Below are positions 37,128 to 46,860 of a stretch of DNA of 64,000 nucleotides, in pieces (the stretch's first letter is position 1; the number at the start of each line of letters is the position of its first letter). The stretch lies in the NCBI GenBank assembly GCA_019694315.1, contig JAIBCE010000006.1, positions 1-64,000 on the forward strand, in the 5' to 3' direction. Below the pieces are notes generated by a model. That model ran no database searches and was not told the DNA's origin. It saw nothing but the letters and a program-made list of their open reading frames with translations. Both the position numbers and the translations under genes were made by a program. Origin of the DNA: Sandaracinaceae bacterium (lineage in GTDB: Bacteria > Myxococcota_A > Polyangia > Polyangiales > Sandaracinaceae).

Positions 37128-37745
37128 ATGAACGCGCACGAGGCCACTCCCCCCGCGATCGACGAGCTGTCACGCGCGTGCATCGAGTACGTGCGTCGCG
37201 CGCTCGGCATCGAGCTCGACGGCACGCCCGACACGCTGCCGATCCTCGATCACTACCTCGCCAACGTGCTGAGCGATGATCGCGCGAAGGAGGAGATCAA
37301 CGACCTCGTCGTGTCGTCTGCCGGTGCCTACTTCGGCGAGGTCGTGCGTCGTGCGCTCGGACACGGACGCTGGCACCTCGAGGAGGGCGACCTCACGGGC
37401 TACCGTCTCGAGCTCGAGCACGTGTTCCTCTTCTTCAACCCGATGGGCATGGCGCGCGAGGCGCTCGTGTCGGCCGATCAACCAGGCTGGATGGCGCACC
37501 TCGAGGTGCTGCCCCGCGATCGCGGGCTGCTCGACCAGACCCTCGCGCGCATGGGCGACGTGCGCGAGGACGACTACTACCGCCTCGCCGTGCGCTTCGA
37601 GGTGATCGAGCTCGTCGTGAGCGCGCTCGAGGGCGCCTCCGTCTCGCGAAAGGCGCAGGACGAGGCGTTCTCGCCCGCGGTCTACGCAGCCACCGCCAGG
37701 GCCCTGCGCGGCGAGAGCGGTGAGCGCGGCGCCGAAGAAAATTAG
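37128..37745 (+). CDS. Conserved-looking protein of unknown function
   Basis: 205 residues, helical, acidic, without signal peptide or membrane helix. Segments such as IDELSRACIEYVRRALGIELDG and LEHVFLFFNPMG suggest a globular alpha/beta protein. I do not recognise the family. ATG at 37128, preceded by a divergent promoter region. Convergent with the SDR-fold gene. Confidence 0.6.
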   Translation: MNAHEATPPAIDELSRACIEYVRRALGIELDGTPDTLPILDHYLANVLSDDRAKEEINDLVVSSAGAYFGEVVRRALGHGRWHLEEGDLTGYRLELEHVFLFFNPMGMAREALVSADQPGWMAHLEVLPRDRGLLDQTLARMGDVREDDYYRLAVRFEVIELVVSALEGASVSRKAQDEAFSPAVYAATARALRGESGERGAEEN

Positions 37746-37781
37746 GTCACGGCCCGTGGGTCACAGCGCGCGAAGTCGCGC

Positions 37782-38906
37782 TCACCCCAGCGGGTCGCGC
37801 TCTTCGTCCGCGGGCGCGTCGTGCTGCGTGTCGAGCTCCACGGGGCGGTCCTTGACCTGCTGGGCGCGCACGTAGTCGACCATCACGTCGACGTATTGCT
37901 CGAAGGGAGGGCAGCGGATGCCCGTGCCCGAGAGCAGCTCTCGCGTGTTGCGATCGTCGTAGGCGACCTCGACGGCGAGCTGCTCGAGGAACGCGCGTGG
38001 CACGTGCGCCAGCTTCTCGAGGCCTGGCGTACGCAGCACCGCGGTGGCGAGCTGCGTGGGGAGCGAGCCTCGCGGCGTGGGCCTGCCCAGCGTGCGCGCG
38101 ATGCGCTCGAAGACGGCCCGCGCCGTGGCAGGGCGCGGATCGACGAGGTGGAACGTGCGCCCGAGCGAGCGGGGGTCGTTGGCGATCGCGCAGCCCGCCT
38201 CCACCACGTAGTCGATGGGCACGAGGTTCACGGGCACCTCGGCGCGACCGGGCAGCGGCACTGGCAGATCGATCGGCGTCGAGAGCATGAGGAGGATGAG
38301 CAGGTAGGGCCCCTCGAGGCGATCGATCTCGCCGCTCCGCGAGTCGCCCACGAGGATCGAGGGCCGGAGGATCGTGGCCGGCAGGCCCTTCTTCATCGCG
38401 GCGCGCACGAGGCCCTCGCCGCGAAAGCGCGTCTCCTCCACCACGTTGCGAAAGCTCGAGCCCACGAGCTCGTCCTCGCGCACGATGCCGCGTCGTGAGC
38501 CCGCCACGAGCGCGCTCGACCAGTGCACGAGGTGCTCGAGGTGCGTCGCGCTCTGGGCCAGCTCGAGCAGCTCGCGCACGCCGCCCACGTTGAGCCGCTC
38601 GGCCACGCCGCGGTCCACACCGAGGTAGGTGGCCGACGCGCAGTGGTGGATGTGCGTGACGTCGCGGAGCAGGCTCGTGTACTCGGCGCCCGAGAGGCCC
38701 ATGTCGAGCGCGGTCACGTCGCCCTCGAGCACCGTGAGGCGCGCGCGCGCCGAGGCAGGCAGGCTCGCGCGGAGCTCGTCGGCGCGCTCGAGGAAGCGCG
38801 CCGGCACGACGCAGCGCACCTGCGCCTCCTCGCTCGAGGCGAGCACCTTCTTCACGACGCGGGTCGCGAGGAAGCTCGTAGGAAAGCCCGTGACGAGGAC
38901 GATCAT
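37782..38906 (-). CDS. SDR-fold (extended NAD-binding/thioester-reductase-like) protein without catalytic motifs
   Basis: 374 residues with the extended-SDR/Male-sterility layout: strand IVLVTG, VTHIHHCASATYLGVD, LEHLVHWSSALVAG, RPSILVGDSRSGEID and a C-terminal substrate domain. But the dinucleotide glycine motif TGxxGxxG reads TGFPTSFLA, with both later glycines replaced, and the YxxxK pair falls on Val156 and Arg160 (VVEETR). It may have lost oxidoreductase activity and act as a binder, or use an unusual cofactor. ATG at 38906. Confidence 0.75.
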   Translation of the reverse strand: MIVLVTGFPTSFLATRVVKKVLASSEEAQVRCVVPARFLERADELRASLPASARARLTVLEGDVTALDMGLSGAEYTSLLRDVTHIHHCASATYLGVDRGVAERLNVGGVRELLELAQSATHLEHLVHWSSALVAGSRRGIVREDELVGSSFRNVVEETRFRGEGLVRAAMKKGLPATILRPSILVGDSRSGEIDRLEGPYLLILLMLSTPIDLPVPLPGRAEVPVNLVPIDYVVEAGCAIANDPRSLGRTFHLVDPRPATARAVFERIARTLGRPTPRGSLPTQLATAVLRTPGLEKLAHVPRAFLEQLAVEVAYDDRNTRELLSGTGIRCPPFEQYVDVMVDYVRAQQVKDRPVELDTQHDAPADEERDPLG

Positions 38907-38996
38907 GCGGCGCGCATCATACGCCCATCCGCGAGCAGCGAGACGCGCGGACGCGCGCCGAGCCGACGCGCGACGCAGGCACTGCGTGTGTGCCCT

Positions 38997-39911
38997 TCAA
39001 TCGCCTCGAGCCTCGAGCGCGGCCACCACGTCTGCGAGCCCACGGTCCACCGCCAGGCTCCGCGCGCTCGCACGCTCCTTCGGAGAGAGCCCCACCCACG
39101 CGCCTCGTGCGAGCAAGAGGAGCGCCGCCTCGGGCTTGCCGCAGGCGATCGCGAATTCGAGCGGAGATCGGCCGTGCGCGTCGCGATCGGTCACCACCGC
39201 GCCCGCCCCGAGGAGCAGCGTCACGACCTCGTGATGGCGCGCGCCGTCGACGAGCGCGAGGTCGCCACCGCGCGCGCGCGCGCGCGGATCGCCTCCCGAC
39301 GCGAGCAGCACGCGCAGCGAGGCGACGCGCCCGAACGAGGCCGCCCGCCACACGAGCTCGGTGGTGGCGCGCGCGCCCGAGGCCGCGAGGCGAGCGAGGC
39401 ACGCGGCGCGACGATCGTCGGGGCCCTTGGCCCAGAACGCAGCCGAGAGCAGCTCGTCTTCCACCTTCGCGCCGGCGGCGACGAGCGCCTCGATCGCCTC
39501 GAGCCCGAGGGCGCTCACCGCGAACGAGAGCGGCCGCGTGCCGTCGCGACAGGGCTCGTCGGCCCGCGCGCCTCGGGCGAGCAGGGCCCGCACCGCGTCG
39601 GCGTCCCCGCGCCCCGCGGCGTGGGCGAGCACCGAGACGCCCTCGGGATCCCACGCGCTCGGATCGCCCTCGGGCTGTCGAGGACACGCGCGGAGGTGCT
39701 CGATCAACGCCCGCGCGTCGTCCTCGCTCACCTCGGGCACGCCGTGCCCGATTACGTCGTCGAACGAGCGTGCGCCCGCCGACGCGAGGCCGCCGTGGTT
39801 CGGGTTCGAGGTCTCCTCGGTGAAGATCACGCCGCCGCGGTGCACGTCCGCATGGAGCCAGCGCTCCTGGCCGCCCCCCGGAAGGCTCCACGTGAAGCGA
39901 CGCTCGCGCAT
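38997..39911 (-). CDS. Ankyrin-repeat protein
   Basis: 304 residues. N-terminal ~100 residues are of unknown fold, beginning FTWSLPGGGQERWLHADVHRG. The remainder holds about five ankyrin units (GVSVLAHAAGRGDADAVRAL, TRPLSFAVSALGLEAIEALV, GRSPLEFAIACGKPEAALL). No signal peptide. Starts five bases after the acyltransferase stop and is probably co-transcribed with it. Confidence 0.78.
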   Translation of the reverse strand: MRERRFTWSLPGGGQERWLHADVHRGGVIFTEETSNPNHGGLASAGARSFDDVIGHGVPEVSEDDARALIEHLRACPRQPEGDPSAWDPEGVSVLAHAAGRGDADAVRALLARGARADEPCRDGTRPLSFAVSALGLEAIEALVAAGAKVEDELLSAAFWAKGPDDRRAACLARLAASGARATTELVWRAASFGRVASLRVLLASGGDPRARARGGDLALVDGARHHEVVTLLLGAGAVVTDRDAHGRSPLEFAIACGKPEAALLLLARGAWVGLSPKERASARSLAVDRGLADVVAALEARGD

Positions 39912-39916
39912 CGTGG

Positions 39917-41122
39917 TCACGCGCGCTCGTCTCTCGCGCGGCCGAGCAAGCGCTTCCACCAGCGGTTGCTCATGAAGGGGTGCTCCACCGCGAGGTAGTA
40001 CGCGAGGAACACCGGCAGGAGCAGCGCGAACATCAGCGCGCCGTAGCCCAGCGTGTCGAGCCAGCGCGCGCCGCTCGCGCTGCCGGCGCCGAGCAGATCG
40101 GCGGCGAACACGTAGCGCCACGCGACCATCACGAGGAGGTAGTGGAAGAGGTAGATCGAGTAGCACATGCCGCCGAGCAGCCGCACCGGCGTCCAGCCGA
40201 GGAACGCGCGTGTGCCCACCGAGCGGAACGAGCCCACGAAGCCCACGAAGAGCACGCTCGCGATCGCGAGATCCTTCATGGGGATCGACGCCGTGGCCAC
40301 GAAGGGCAGCGCGATCCACGCGGGGATCGCGAGGAGATCCCACGCCCAGCTCGTGCTCGGCGCGGCGTTCCAATCGACCGCGTAGAGATCGGCGAGGAGA
40401 AAGCCCGCGGCGAAGTAGGGGATCTGCGTGAGGATCGAGAGCGGAGGCTCGAGGCCGTTCGCGCGCGCGAGCTCCACGAGCGCCGCTGAGGCCACGATCG
40501 AGACGACGAGCGCGCTCCGCCGCACGCGCGCGCTCTTCACGAGGAACACGCGCGAGAGGAGCGGCGCGAGCACGTAGAACTGCACCTCGATCTCGAGCGA
40601 CCACGTCACCATGTTGATCGCCTGCGGGTGGAACGCGCCGTACACGAGGTTGTGCACGTAGAAGAGGCTCGCCGTCGCGTGCTGCAAGACGAGCCCGGGG
40701 CTGCGCCCGAGCGCGATCCACGCGAGCGAGAAGATCACGAGCGCGATCGCATACGGCGGCTCGATGCGGGTGAGGCGCCGCAGGAAGTAGGCGCGCAGCT
40801 CCACGCGCTCCTTGCCGAGCACGCGCTCGTTCACGAACGGCACACCGAGGATGAAGCCGCTGATCACGAAGAAGAGCTCCACGCCCACGCGCATGTCGTA
40901 GAGCGTGCGAAGCCCCGCATCCGGGGTGACGGCGCGGTCGAGCGTGGTCGACACGATCGCGAGCTGGAAGTGCTGGAGGAACACCAGCGCCATCGCGAGC
41001 CATCGCAGCCCGTCGAGCGCCGGGATGTACGCGCCCCCCGAGGTCACACGCGTGAGGCGTGCGACCAGCCACGCCCAGCCCCGAAGAGCAGGCGCCGCGA
41101 CGGCATCGGTCGGGCTCGACAC
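39917..41122 (-). CDS. OafA/acyltransferase-3 family integral membrane acyltransferase
   Basis: 401 residues from the GTG at 41122 (a 423-residue form starts at 41188). About ten membrane helices with the family landmarks: LDGLRWLAMALVFLQHF near the start, RVGVELFFVISGFILG, LRRLTRIEPPYAIAL, and WSLEIEVQFYVLAPLL. These move acetyl or other acyl groups onto sugars or lipids of the envelope. The upstream start overlaps a palindromic site (41172-41188) that fits a promoter better, so I prefer 41122. The start is uncertain. Confidence 0.83.
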   Translation of the reverse strand: MSSPTDAVAAPALRGWAWLVARLTRVTSGGAYIPALDGLRWLAMALVFLQHFQLAIVSTTLDRAVTPDAGLRTLYDMRVGVELFFVISGFILGVPFVNERVLGKERVELRAYFLRRLTRIEPPYAIALVIFSLAWIALGRSPGLVLQHATASLFYVHNLVYGAFHPQAINMVTWSLEIEVQFYVLAPLLSRVFLVKSARVRRSALVVSIVASAALVELARANGLEPPLSILTQIPYFAAGFLLADLYAVDWNAAPSTSWAWDLLAIPAWIALPFVATASIPMKDLAIASVLFVGFVGSFRSVGTRAFLGWTPVRLLGGMCYSIYLFHYLLVMVAWRYVFAADLLGAGSASGARWLDTLGYGALMFALLLPVFLAYYLAVEHPFMSNRWWKRLLGRARDERA

Positions 41123-41171
41123 GCGCGAGAGCGTTCCACGGACGATCTCCCGCCGACCAGATCCCGGGCAC

Positions 41172-41188
41172 GTCTCACGTCGTGACAC
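41172..41188. promoter_or_regulatory. Palindromic site 1 of three (acyltransferase side)
   Basis: GTCTCACGTCGTGACAC, 16 of 17 bases identical to site 2. It lies 50 bases before the preferred start of the acyltransferase gene and overlaps a weak minus-strand TTGAAG-N18-TTGTGT promoter. Candidate binding site of the adjacent ribbon-helix-helix protein. Confidence 0.5.
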
Positions 41189-41308
41189 AAGGTCCGTTCA
41201 GGCTGCGGCTTCAAATCGCGGCCCCCGACCACGCCGAAGGCGCGAGGAAAAGGCGCGCCTCGCGGCGGGGTGAGCCAGGCCGGCCGAGCCGAAGGCGCGA
41301 GAAAGGCC

Positions 41309-41325
41309 GTCACACGTCGTGACAC
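41309..41325. promoter_or_regulatory. Palindromic site 2 of three
   Basis: GTCACACGTCGTGACAC, 60 bases before the start of the ribbon-helix-helix gene and just upstream of the possible -35 element. Confidence 0.55.
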
Positions 41326-41342
41326 AAAAAGTTGTGGCGCGT

Positions 41343-41359
41343 GTCACACGGCGTGTTAC
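41343..41359. promoter_or_regulatory. Palindromic site 3 of three
   Basis: GTCACACGGCGTGTTAC, a near-perfect 17-bp palindrome sharing GTCACACGNCGTG with site 2. It lies between TTGTGG (41332-41337) and TTACAA (41356-41361), a possible promoter, ten bases before the ATG. A repressor bound here would block transcription. Confidence 0.55.
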
Positions 41360-41368
41360 AACCCGCTC

Positions 41369-42070
41369 ATGGCTGACGAGAAGAAGACCGAGGTCCGCGA
41401 CGACGACGCACCGGCTCCTGCTCGCAGCGAGCCGCGCACCGACAAGGACCGGGACAAGGACAGAGACCGGGACGAGCGCGACGCCCGCAAGGAGCGCGTG
41501 CTCCACACGCGGGTGCCGGCGGTGCTCGAGGACGAGCTCAAGCGGCTCGCCACGAACCTGCGCATGCCCGTCTCGAACGTGGTGCGGGCGATCCTCGAGG
41601 ACGCGATCGAGGCCGTCGAGGTGGTCGGCGTGCGGGCGGAGGACGAGCTCAAGGGCTTCGTCGATCGCCTCGCCGAGCAGCGCAACGCGATCCGTCAGGG
41701 CGCCACCACCGCGGGCCGCGCCCGCAAGGCCGACGACGCGACCAGCAGGGTCTCGGATCGTGACGACAAGCCTTCCGAGGCCACCGACAAGCCTTCCGAG
41801 GCCGCCGACAAGCCTTCCGAGGCCACCGACAAGCCTTCCGAGGCCGCCGACAAGCCTTCCGAGGCTGCCACGCCTTCTGCCGAGCCTCGCTGTCCGGACA
41901 ACGACGCGTCGCTCGACGACGTGATCGGCTTCCAGCGCCTGACCCTGCGCAGCGACTCGCCCTGCACCGTGTGCGGACGCGTCCTTCCGCGCGGCACCGA
42001 GGCCTGCCGCGGTGTGCGCGACGACGGCGGGCCCCGCGTGCTCGTGGGCCCGCACTGCAAGCTCGTCTGA
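41369..42070 (+). CDS. Ribbon-helix-helix DNA-binding protein with Cys-rich C-terminus
   Basis: 233 residues. After an acidic/basic low-complexity start (5-42), residues 44-80 fit an Arc/CopG ribbon-helix-helix fold: strand VLHTRVPAV, then EDELKRLATNLRMPVSNVVRAILED with the N-cap Ser/Asn typical of helix B. Residues 133-167 are five seven-residue repeats of DKPSEA(T/A). The C-terminus has a Cys cluster (CTVCGRVL, C213, GPHC; Cys199, 202, 213, 230) that could bind zinc. It probably binds the three 17-bp sites in its own and the acyltransferase promoters. ATG at 41369; the message may be leaderless. Confidence 0.7.
   Translation: MADEKKTEVRDDDAPAPARSEPRTDKDRDKDRDRDERDARKERVLHTRVPAVLEDELKRLATNLRMPVSNVVRAILEDAIEAVEVVGVRAEDELKGFVDRLAEQRNAIRQGATTAGRARKADDATSRVSDRDDKPSEATDKPSEAADKPSEATDKPSEAADKPSEAATPSAEPRCPDNDASLDDVIGFQRLTLRSDSPCTVCGRVLPRGTEACRGVRDDGGPRVLVGPHCKLV
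41765..41869 (+). repeat. Five tandem 21-bp units encoding DKPSEAT/A
   Basis: Units begin GACAAGCCTTCCGAGGCC. They are nearly identical at DNA level, so expanded recently. A related GACAAGCCTTC core occurs in the linker of the DUF4388 gene (~6306-6425). Confidence 0.8.
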
Positions 42071-42188
42071 CTCGCGCCTTCGGCGCCTTCGCCGGAGCCT
42101 CTCACGAAGCCCCTCGCCGCGCGCACGTTGCGCTCGGACGGCGGAGCTCCGTCTCGCTCTCGACCACTCACCCCCTGGAGAAGAAGCC

Positions 42189-42557
42189 ATGACCGACACG
42201 AACGAGACCCTCACGCCCAGCCCCTCCCCCCTCGCCACCGAGCCCACCACGGAGGTCGCCGAGGCCACGCCCGAGACCGAGCGCGTCGTCGCCGCGAACG
42301 AGGGCCCGCGCGAGGAGCGCGCCGACGATCCGCGCGTCGAGCACACGCTCGAGGCCGCCGGTCACATCGTGGAGGCCGCCGTGGACATCGGCCGCACTTG
42401 GGCCTCGTATGGTCTTCGCGTGGGCAAGCTCGCGCTCGAGACGCACGCGCATACGATGGGCAAGCTCGCGGGGGCGCTCGGCGAGCTCAACCGCGCCATC
42501 GAGACCCGCGAGAACGCGCGTCGCGAGCACGACGAGCCCGCGCCCTCCGCGAGCTGA
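42189..42557 (+). CDS. Small helical protein, function unknown
   Basis: 122 residues. A disordered Thr/Pro/Glu-rich half is followed by an amphipathic helical half (HIVEAAVDIGRTWASYGLR, HTMGKLAGALGELNRAIE). No signal peptide. It resembles phasin-like or coiled-coil small proteins in composition only. A clear GGAGAAG ribosome-binding site precedes the ATG. It follows the ribbon-helix-helix gene by 118 bases and may share its transcript. Confidence 0.65.
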   Translation: MTDTNETLTPSPSPLATEPTTEVAEATPETERVVAANEGPREERADDPRVEHTLEAAGHIVEAAVDIGRTWASYGLRVGKLALETHAHTMGKLAGALGELNRAIETRENARREHDEPAPSAS

Positions 42558-42601
42558 CGCGCTCGCGTCGCCCAAGTCCCTTTCCACCCGAGGAGATCGC
42601 C

Positions 42602-42775
42602 ATGTCCCGATTCGATCGACAGCGCGCCGAAGAGGCCTTCGAGGCCGCCCGCGTGGAGCGCGCACGCATGATCACCCGTGCGCTCGCCACGGCCTTCGAG
42701 GCCGTCGCGCGCTTCTTCCGCGACATGAGCACCCGCGAGCTCGACGCCTCGAGCGGCGCGACGGCGACGGCCTGA
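42602..42775 (+). CDS. 57-residue helical protein, function unknown
   Basis: A very short gene with a strong GAGGAGAT ribosome-binding site. Residues 6-40 form a single amphipathic helix (EEAFEAARVERARMITRALA, EAVARFFRDM). It follows the 122-residue gene by 44 bases. The stop is three bases from the convergent stop at 42779. Small but supported by the ribosome-binding site and codon use. Confidence 0.55.
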   Translation: MSRFDRQRAEEAFEAARVERARMITRALATAFEAVARFFRDMSTRELDASSGATATA

Positions 42776-42778
42776 GCG

Positions 42779-43270
42779 TCAGCCGCTGCTGGTGCGTGCG
42801 GCGAAGGGCGCGAGCTGCTCGCTCGAGCTGGCCTCGAAGCGAACGCGACCGGCGGTGCTCGCACCGACGATCCGGAAGCTGAGCGTCGAGCCCGACACGC
42901 CGAGCTCCTGGATCGCGCTCCACGGCGTCACCGTCGTCTGCGTGGCCGCGAAGAGTCGCGCCACGATGCCGACACCGATCGACGCGACGGGGATGCCGAT
43001 CAGCAGGTAGAGCCAGAGCGGATCACCGATCGCGCGCTGCACGGTCGCCGCCACGAACCAGAGCGCGTTGAGCACGAAGAACACCAACGCTGCTCGCCAA
43101 GGCCGTGGTCGCTTGCCCTCGATCTTCAGTCCCTCACTCACGATCTCCACCGTACCGGAGCCCCGAAATCCGGTGTGGGGATGCTTCGGAGGAGTGGTGA
43201 ACGTGCCCGCGACCGCCGCCGTGCCACGACCCTCCCACGGAGCGGGCGGACCCGCTGGGCGCACCCTCAC
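42779..43270 (-). CDS. PH-like membrane protein
   Basis: 163 residues. Two membrane helices (~61-79 and ~87-108) lie between an N-terminal beta segment (GTVEIVSEGLKIEGKRPRPW) and a C-terminal beta-rich part (TTVTPWSAIQELGVSGSTLSFRIVG). This arrangement fits the bacterial PH-domain membrane proteins. Function unknown. The stop faces the 57-residue gene with a 3-base gap. Confidence 0.6.
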   Translation of the reverse strand: MRVRPAGPPAPWEGRGTAAVAGTFTTPPKHPHTGFRGSGTVEIVSEGLKIEGKRPRPWRAALVFFVLNALWFVAATVQRAIGDPLWLYLLIGIPVASIGVGIVARLFAATQTTVTPWSAIQELGVSGSTLSFRIVGASTAGRVRFEASSSEQLAPFAARTSSG

Positions 43271-43282
43271 AGCCCGCCCGCG

Positions 43283-44008
43283 TCACGGCGTGAGCGAGAA
43301 GATCCGCGCCGACTCGGCGCTCGCGAAGTGGTGGTTCGCGTCCACGCCCGAGAACGTCGTGGTCGTCACGTCGCCCGACACCTCGGTCATCACCATGCGC
43401 GTGAGCGCGTCGCCCTGACCCTCGAAGCGGATCTCTCGCACGAAGGTGTCGAGCGGTGCGCTCCGCGGACGGAGCACCAGCGTCCAGCCGCTCGCGCCGT
43501 TCTCGACCGAGAGCGTGTACGTGCGCTCGAGCGCCGCGCGATCGCCCACGAGGAGCTGGAGGAACGAGTCCACGAACGAGCGCACCACCGGCTGGCTCGC
43601 GAGGTCGATGCGCGTGGTCGTGTGACCATCGCTCATGCGCAGCTCGCCCTGATCGATGAGCACCACCTGCGCGCTCGGTCGGCTCGTGCGTCGCGCCATG
43701 CGAGGCGCGGCGCTGCCGCTGCCTCGCACGAAGTCGATCGTGCCCTCGGAGAGCACGGGGCTCGAGAGGAGCGCGATCCGCTTCTCCTCGCGGTAGGCGC
43801 AGTGCAGGCCCGGGATGCGCGCCATGCGCGCGAGGATCGAGTCCACCGTGGCCGGTGCGGGCGCGTGATCCTGAGCGTGGGCGCGCGCGGGCCCCGCCAC
43901 CGACGAGACCGGGAGGATCGTGGTGGGGAGGCTGAGCAGGAGGGCGGTGGCGAGGCCCGCGACGCGTGTCACGGGCGGAACGACGAGGCGCGATCGCATT
44001 CGATTCAA
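43283..44008 (-). CDS. LolA-like outer-membrane lipoprotein carrier family protein
   Basis: 241 residues with a long n-region and signal peptide (ending near ARAHAQ). The mature part shows the strand pattern of the LolA fold (ILARMARIPGLHCAYREEKRI, GTIDFVRG, RIDLASQPVVRSFVDSFLQLL, GWTLVLRPRSAPLDTFVREI). Such proteins ferry lipoproteins or lipids across the periplasm; this one is a divergent member. Downstream of the Fur-family gene on the same strand with a 14-base gap. Confidence 0.68.
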   Translation of the reverse strand: MNRMRSRLVVPPVTRVAGLATALLLSLPTTILPVSSVAGPARAHAQDHAPAPATVDSILARMARIPGLHCAYREEKRIALLSSPVLSEGTIDFVRGSGSAAPRMARRTSRPSAQVVLIDQGELRMSDGHTTTRIDLASQPVVRSFVDSFLQLLVGDRAALERTYTLSVENGASGWTLVLRPRSAPLDTFVREIRFEGQGDALTRMVMTEVSGDVTTTTFSGVDANHHFASAESARIFSLTP

Positions 44009-44022
44009 GGGCCCCCGGCGAT

Positions 44023-44463
44023 TCAGCGCCGACGCACGCTCACATCGCCCTCGTGGTCGAGCGGCACCACGTAGAGCTCGAGGCGATGGTCCACGAGGCG
44101 AAAGCCGTGCTGCTCGGCGATCTTGCGCTGGAGGGCCTCGATCTCGTCGCTCTGGAACTCGATGACCTTGCCCGACTGCACGTCGATCAGGTGATCGTGG
44201 TGCTCGTCCGGCATCTCTTCGTAGCGCGCGCGTCCGTCGCCGAAGTCGTGCCGCTCGAGGATCGACGCCTCCTCGAAGAGCCGCAGCGTGCGGTACACGG
44301 TGGCGAGGCCGATCTTCTTGTCGATCACCGATGCGCGCTCGTACACGGTCTCCACGTCGGGGTGATCGATGGAGTCCGAGAGCACGCGCGCGATGATCCG
44401 ACGCTGCTCGGTCATCCGCAGCGCCTTGTCGAGGCAGCGCTTCTCGATGCGAGAGAGGGTCAC
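44023..44463 (-). CDS. Fur-family metalloregulator without the structural CxxC
   Basis: 146 residues from GTG at 44463. Winged-helix with GLATVYRTLRLFEEA recognition helix, His33-type HPDVETVY, Glu in YEE, HHDH and Glu/His later in the sequence, so the regulatory metal site is preserved. The usual CxxC after HHDHLI (CLDC in E. coli) reads DVQS, so the structural zinc is missing. It should repress genes with Fe2+ or a similar metal. Start uncertain: an ATG 48 bases on would cut into the first helix. Divergent from thiC. Confidence 0.86.
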   Translation of the reverse strand: MTLSRIEKRCLDKALRMTEQRRIIARVLSDSIDHPDVETVYERASVIDKKIGLATVYRTLRLFEEASILERHDFGDGRARYEEMPDEHHDHLIDVQSGKVIEFQSDEIEALQRKIAEQHGFRLVDHRLELYVVPLDHEGDVSVRRR

Positions 44464-44534
44464 GGCGCGCACGCTACCACACGAGCCGCAGCAGTGCGGC
44501 CGCGCACGGGCGACTGATCTGGATCTGTCCGCGC

Positions 44535-44552
44535 TGCGCAACGCGTTGCGCA
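44535..44552. promoter_or_regulatory. Perfect 18-bp palindrome in the fur-thiC divergent region
   Basis: TGCGCAACGCGTTGCGCA is fully symmetric. It is GC-rich and unlike the classic Fur box. It sits 72 bases before the regulator start and 238 bases before thiC. Confidence 0.5.
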
Positions 44553-44625
44553 ACACGCCCCGTCCCCCTTTCAGGTACGGGCGTTCGCAGTCGCTGCGAT
44601 GGGCTATGGTCGCGGGGTCACGACG

Positions 44626-44752
44626 TCGCTCGGGGCGCACCGCCGATGGTCGGCGAGGCTGAGAAGATTCTCGCGTGTCGACCGGAGCTCCGGGCTCGGC
44701 CACGAGAAGCACCCGGGAACCTGATCCGATTCGTATCGGCGTAGGAAACGCG
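44626..44752 (+). ncRNA. TPP riboswitch (thi element) upstream of thiC
   Basis: Matches the conserved TPP-riboswitch segments in order: a GC-rich 5' strand (GCTCGGGGCGCACC from 44628), GGCTGAGAA (44657-44665), ACCCGGGAACCTGATCC (44711-44727) and GTAGGAAA (44741-44748). It should bind thiamine diphosphate and reduce thiC expression. The ribosome-binding GAGGAG is 14 bases further on, so the switch may act on translation. A TATGGT at 44605-44610 is a possible -10 element. Confidence 0.9.
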
Positions 44753-44772
44753 ACGTCCTCCGAGGAGTCTCC

Positions 44773-46530
<1,758 letters not shown>

Positions 46531-46554
<24 letters not shown>

Positions 46555-46618
46555 TCCTCTGCGGTGCCCTTCTGCGGTCGCGTCATGGCAGGACGACGGC
46601 CCGAGCGCGGAGTGATCC
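46531..46618 (+). repeat. Direct repeat of the thiC 3' end
   Basis: A 27-base segment (46531-46557) covering the last codons and stop of thiC recurs at 46592-46618 with two mismatches. It marks a local duplication. Confidence 0.7.
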
Positions 46619-46624
46619 CATGCC

Positions 46625-46699
46625 CACCTCTCCCGCTCGTGGGAGAGGTGTGAAGCGCGAAGCGCCGACGAGCTCACCTCTCCCGCTCGCGGGAGAGGT
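46625..46699. repeat. REP-like double hairpin after thiC
   Basis: Two palindromes 51 bases apart: CACCTCTCCC/GGGAGAGGTG (46625-46650) and ACCTCTCCCGC/GCGGGAGAGGT (46676-46699), each followed by a GCGC..GCGCC segment. This is the layout of REP/BIME elements. It may also protect or end the thiC message. Confidence 0.7.
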
Positions 46700-46860
46700 C
46701 GAGGCGCGCAGCGCCGAGGGTGAGGGCCAGCGGTACGTTGCACAGCGCCTCACACGTCTGGATGGCCAGTCTCGTACGAGGCCATGGACAGGGTTGCCCG
46801 GCCGTCGTGCTTGCGACTCCCCTCGAGCCTGCCGGACGCATGCGCGGAGACGTGATCGAT

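Noticed and set aside
44584-44610. A confident sigma-70 promoter for thiC
   Set aside because: TATGGT is a fair -10 element, but no -35 hexamer at proper spacing was found.
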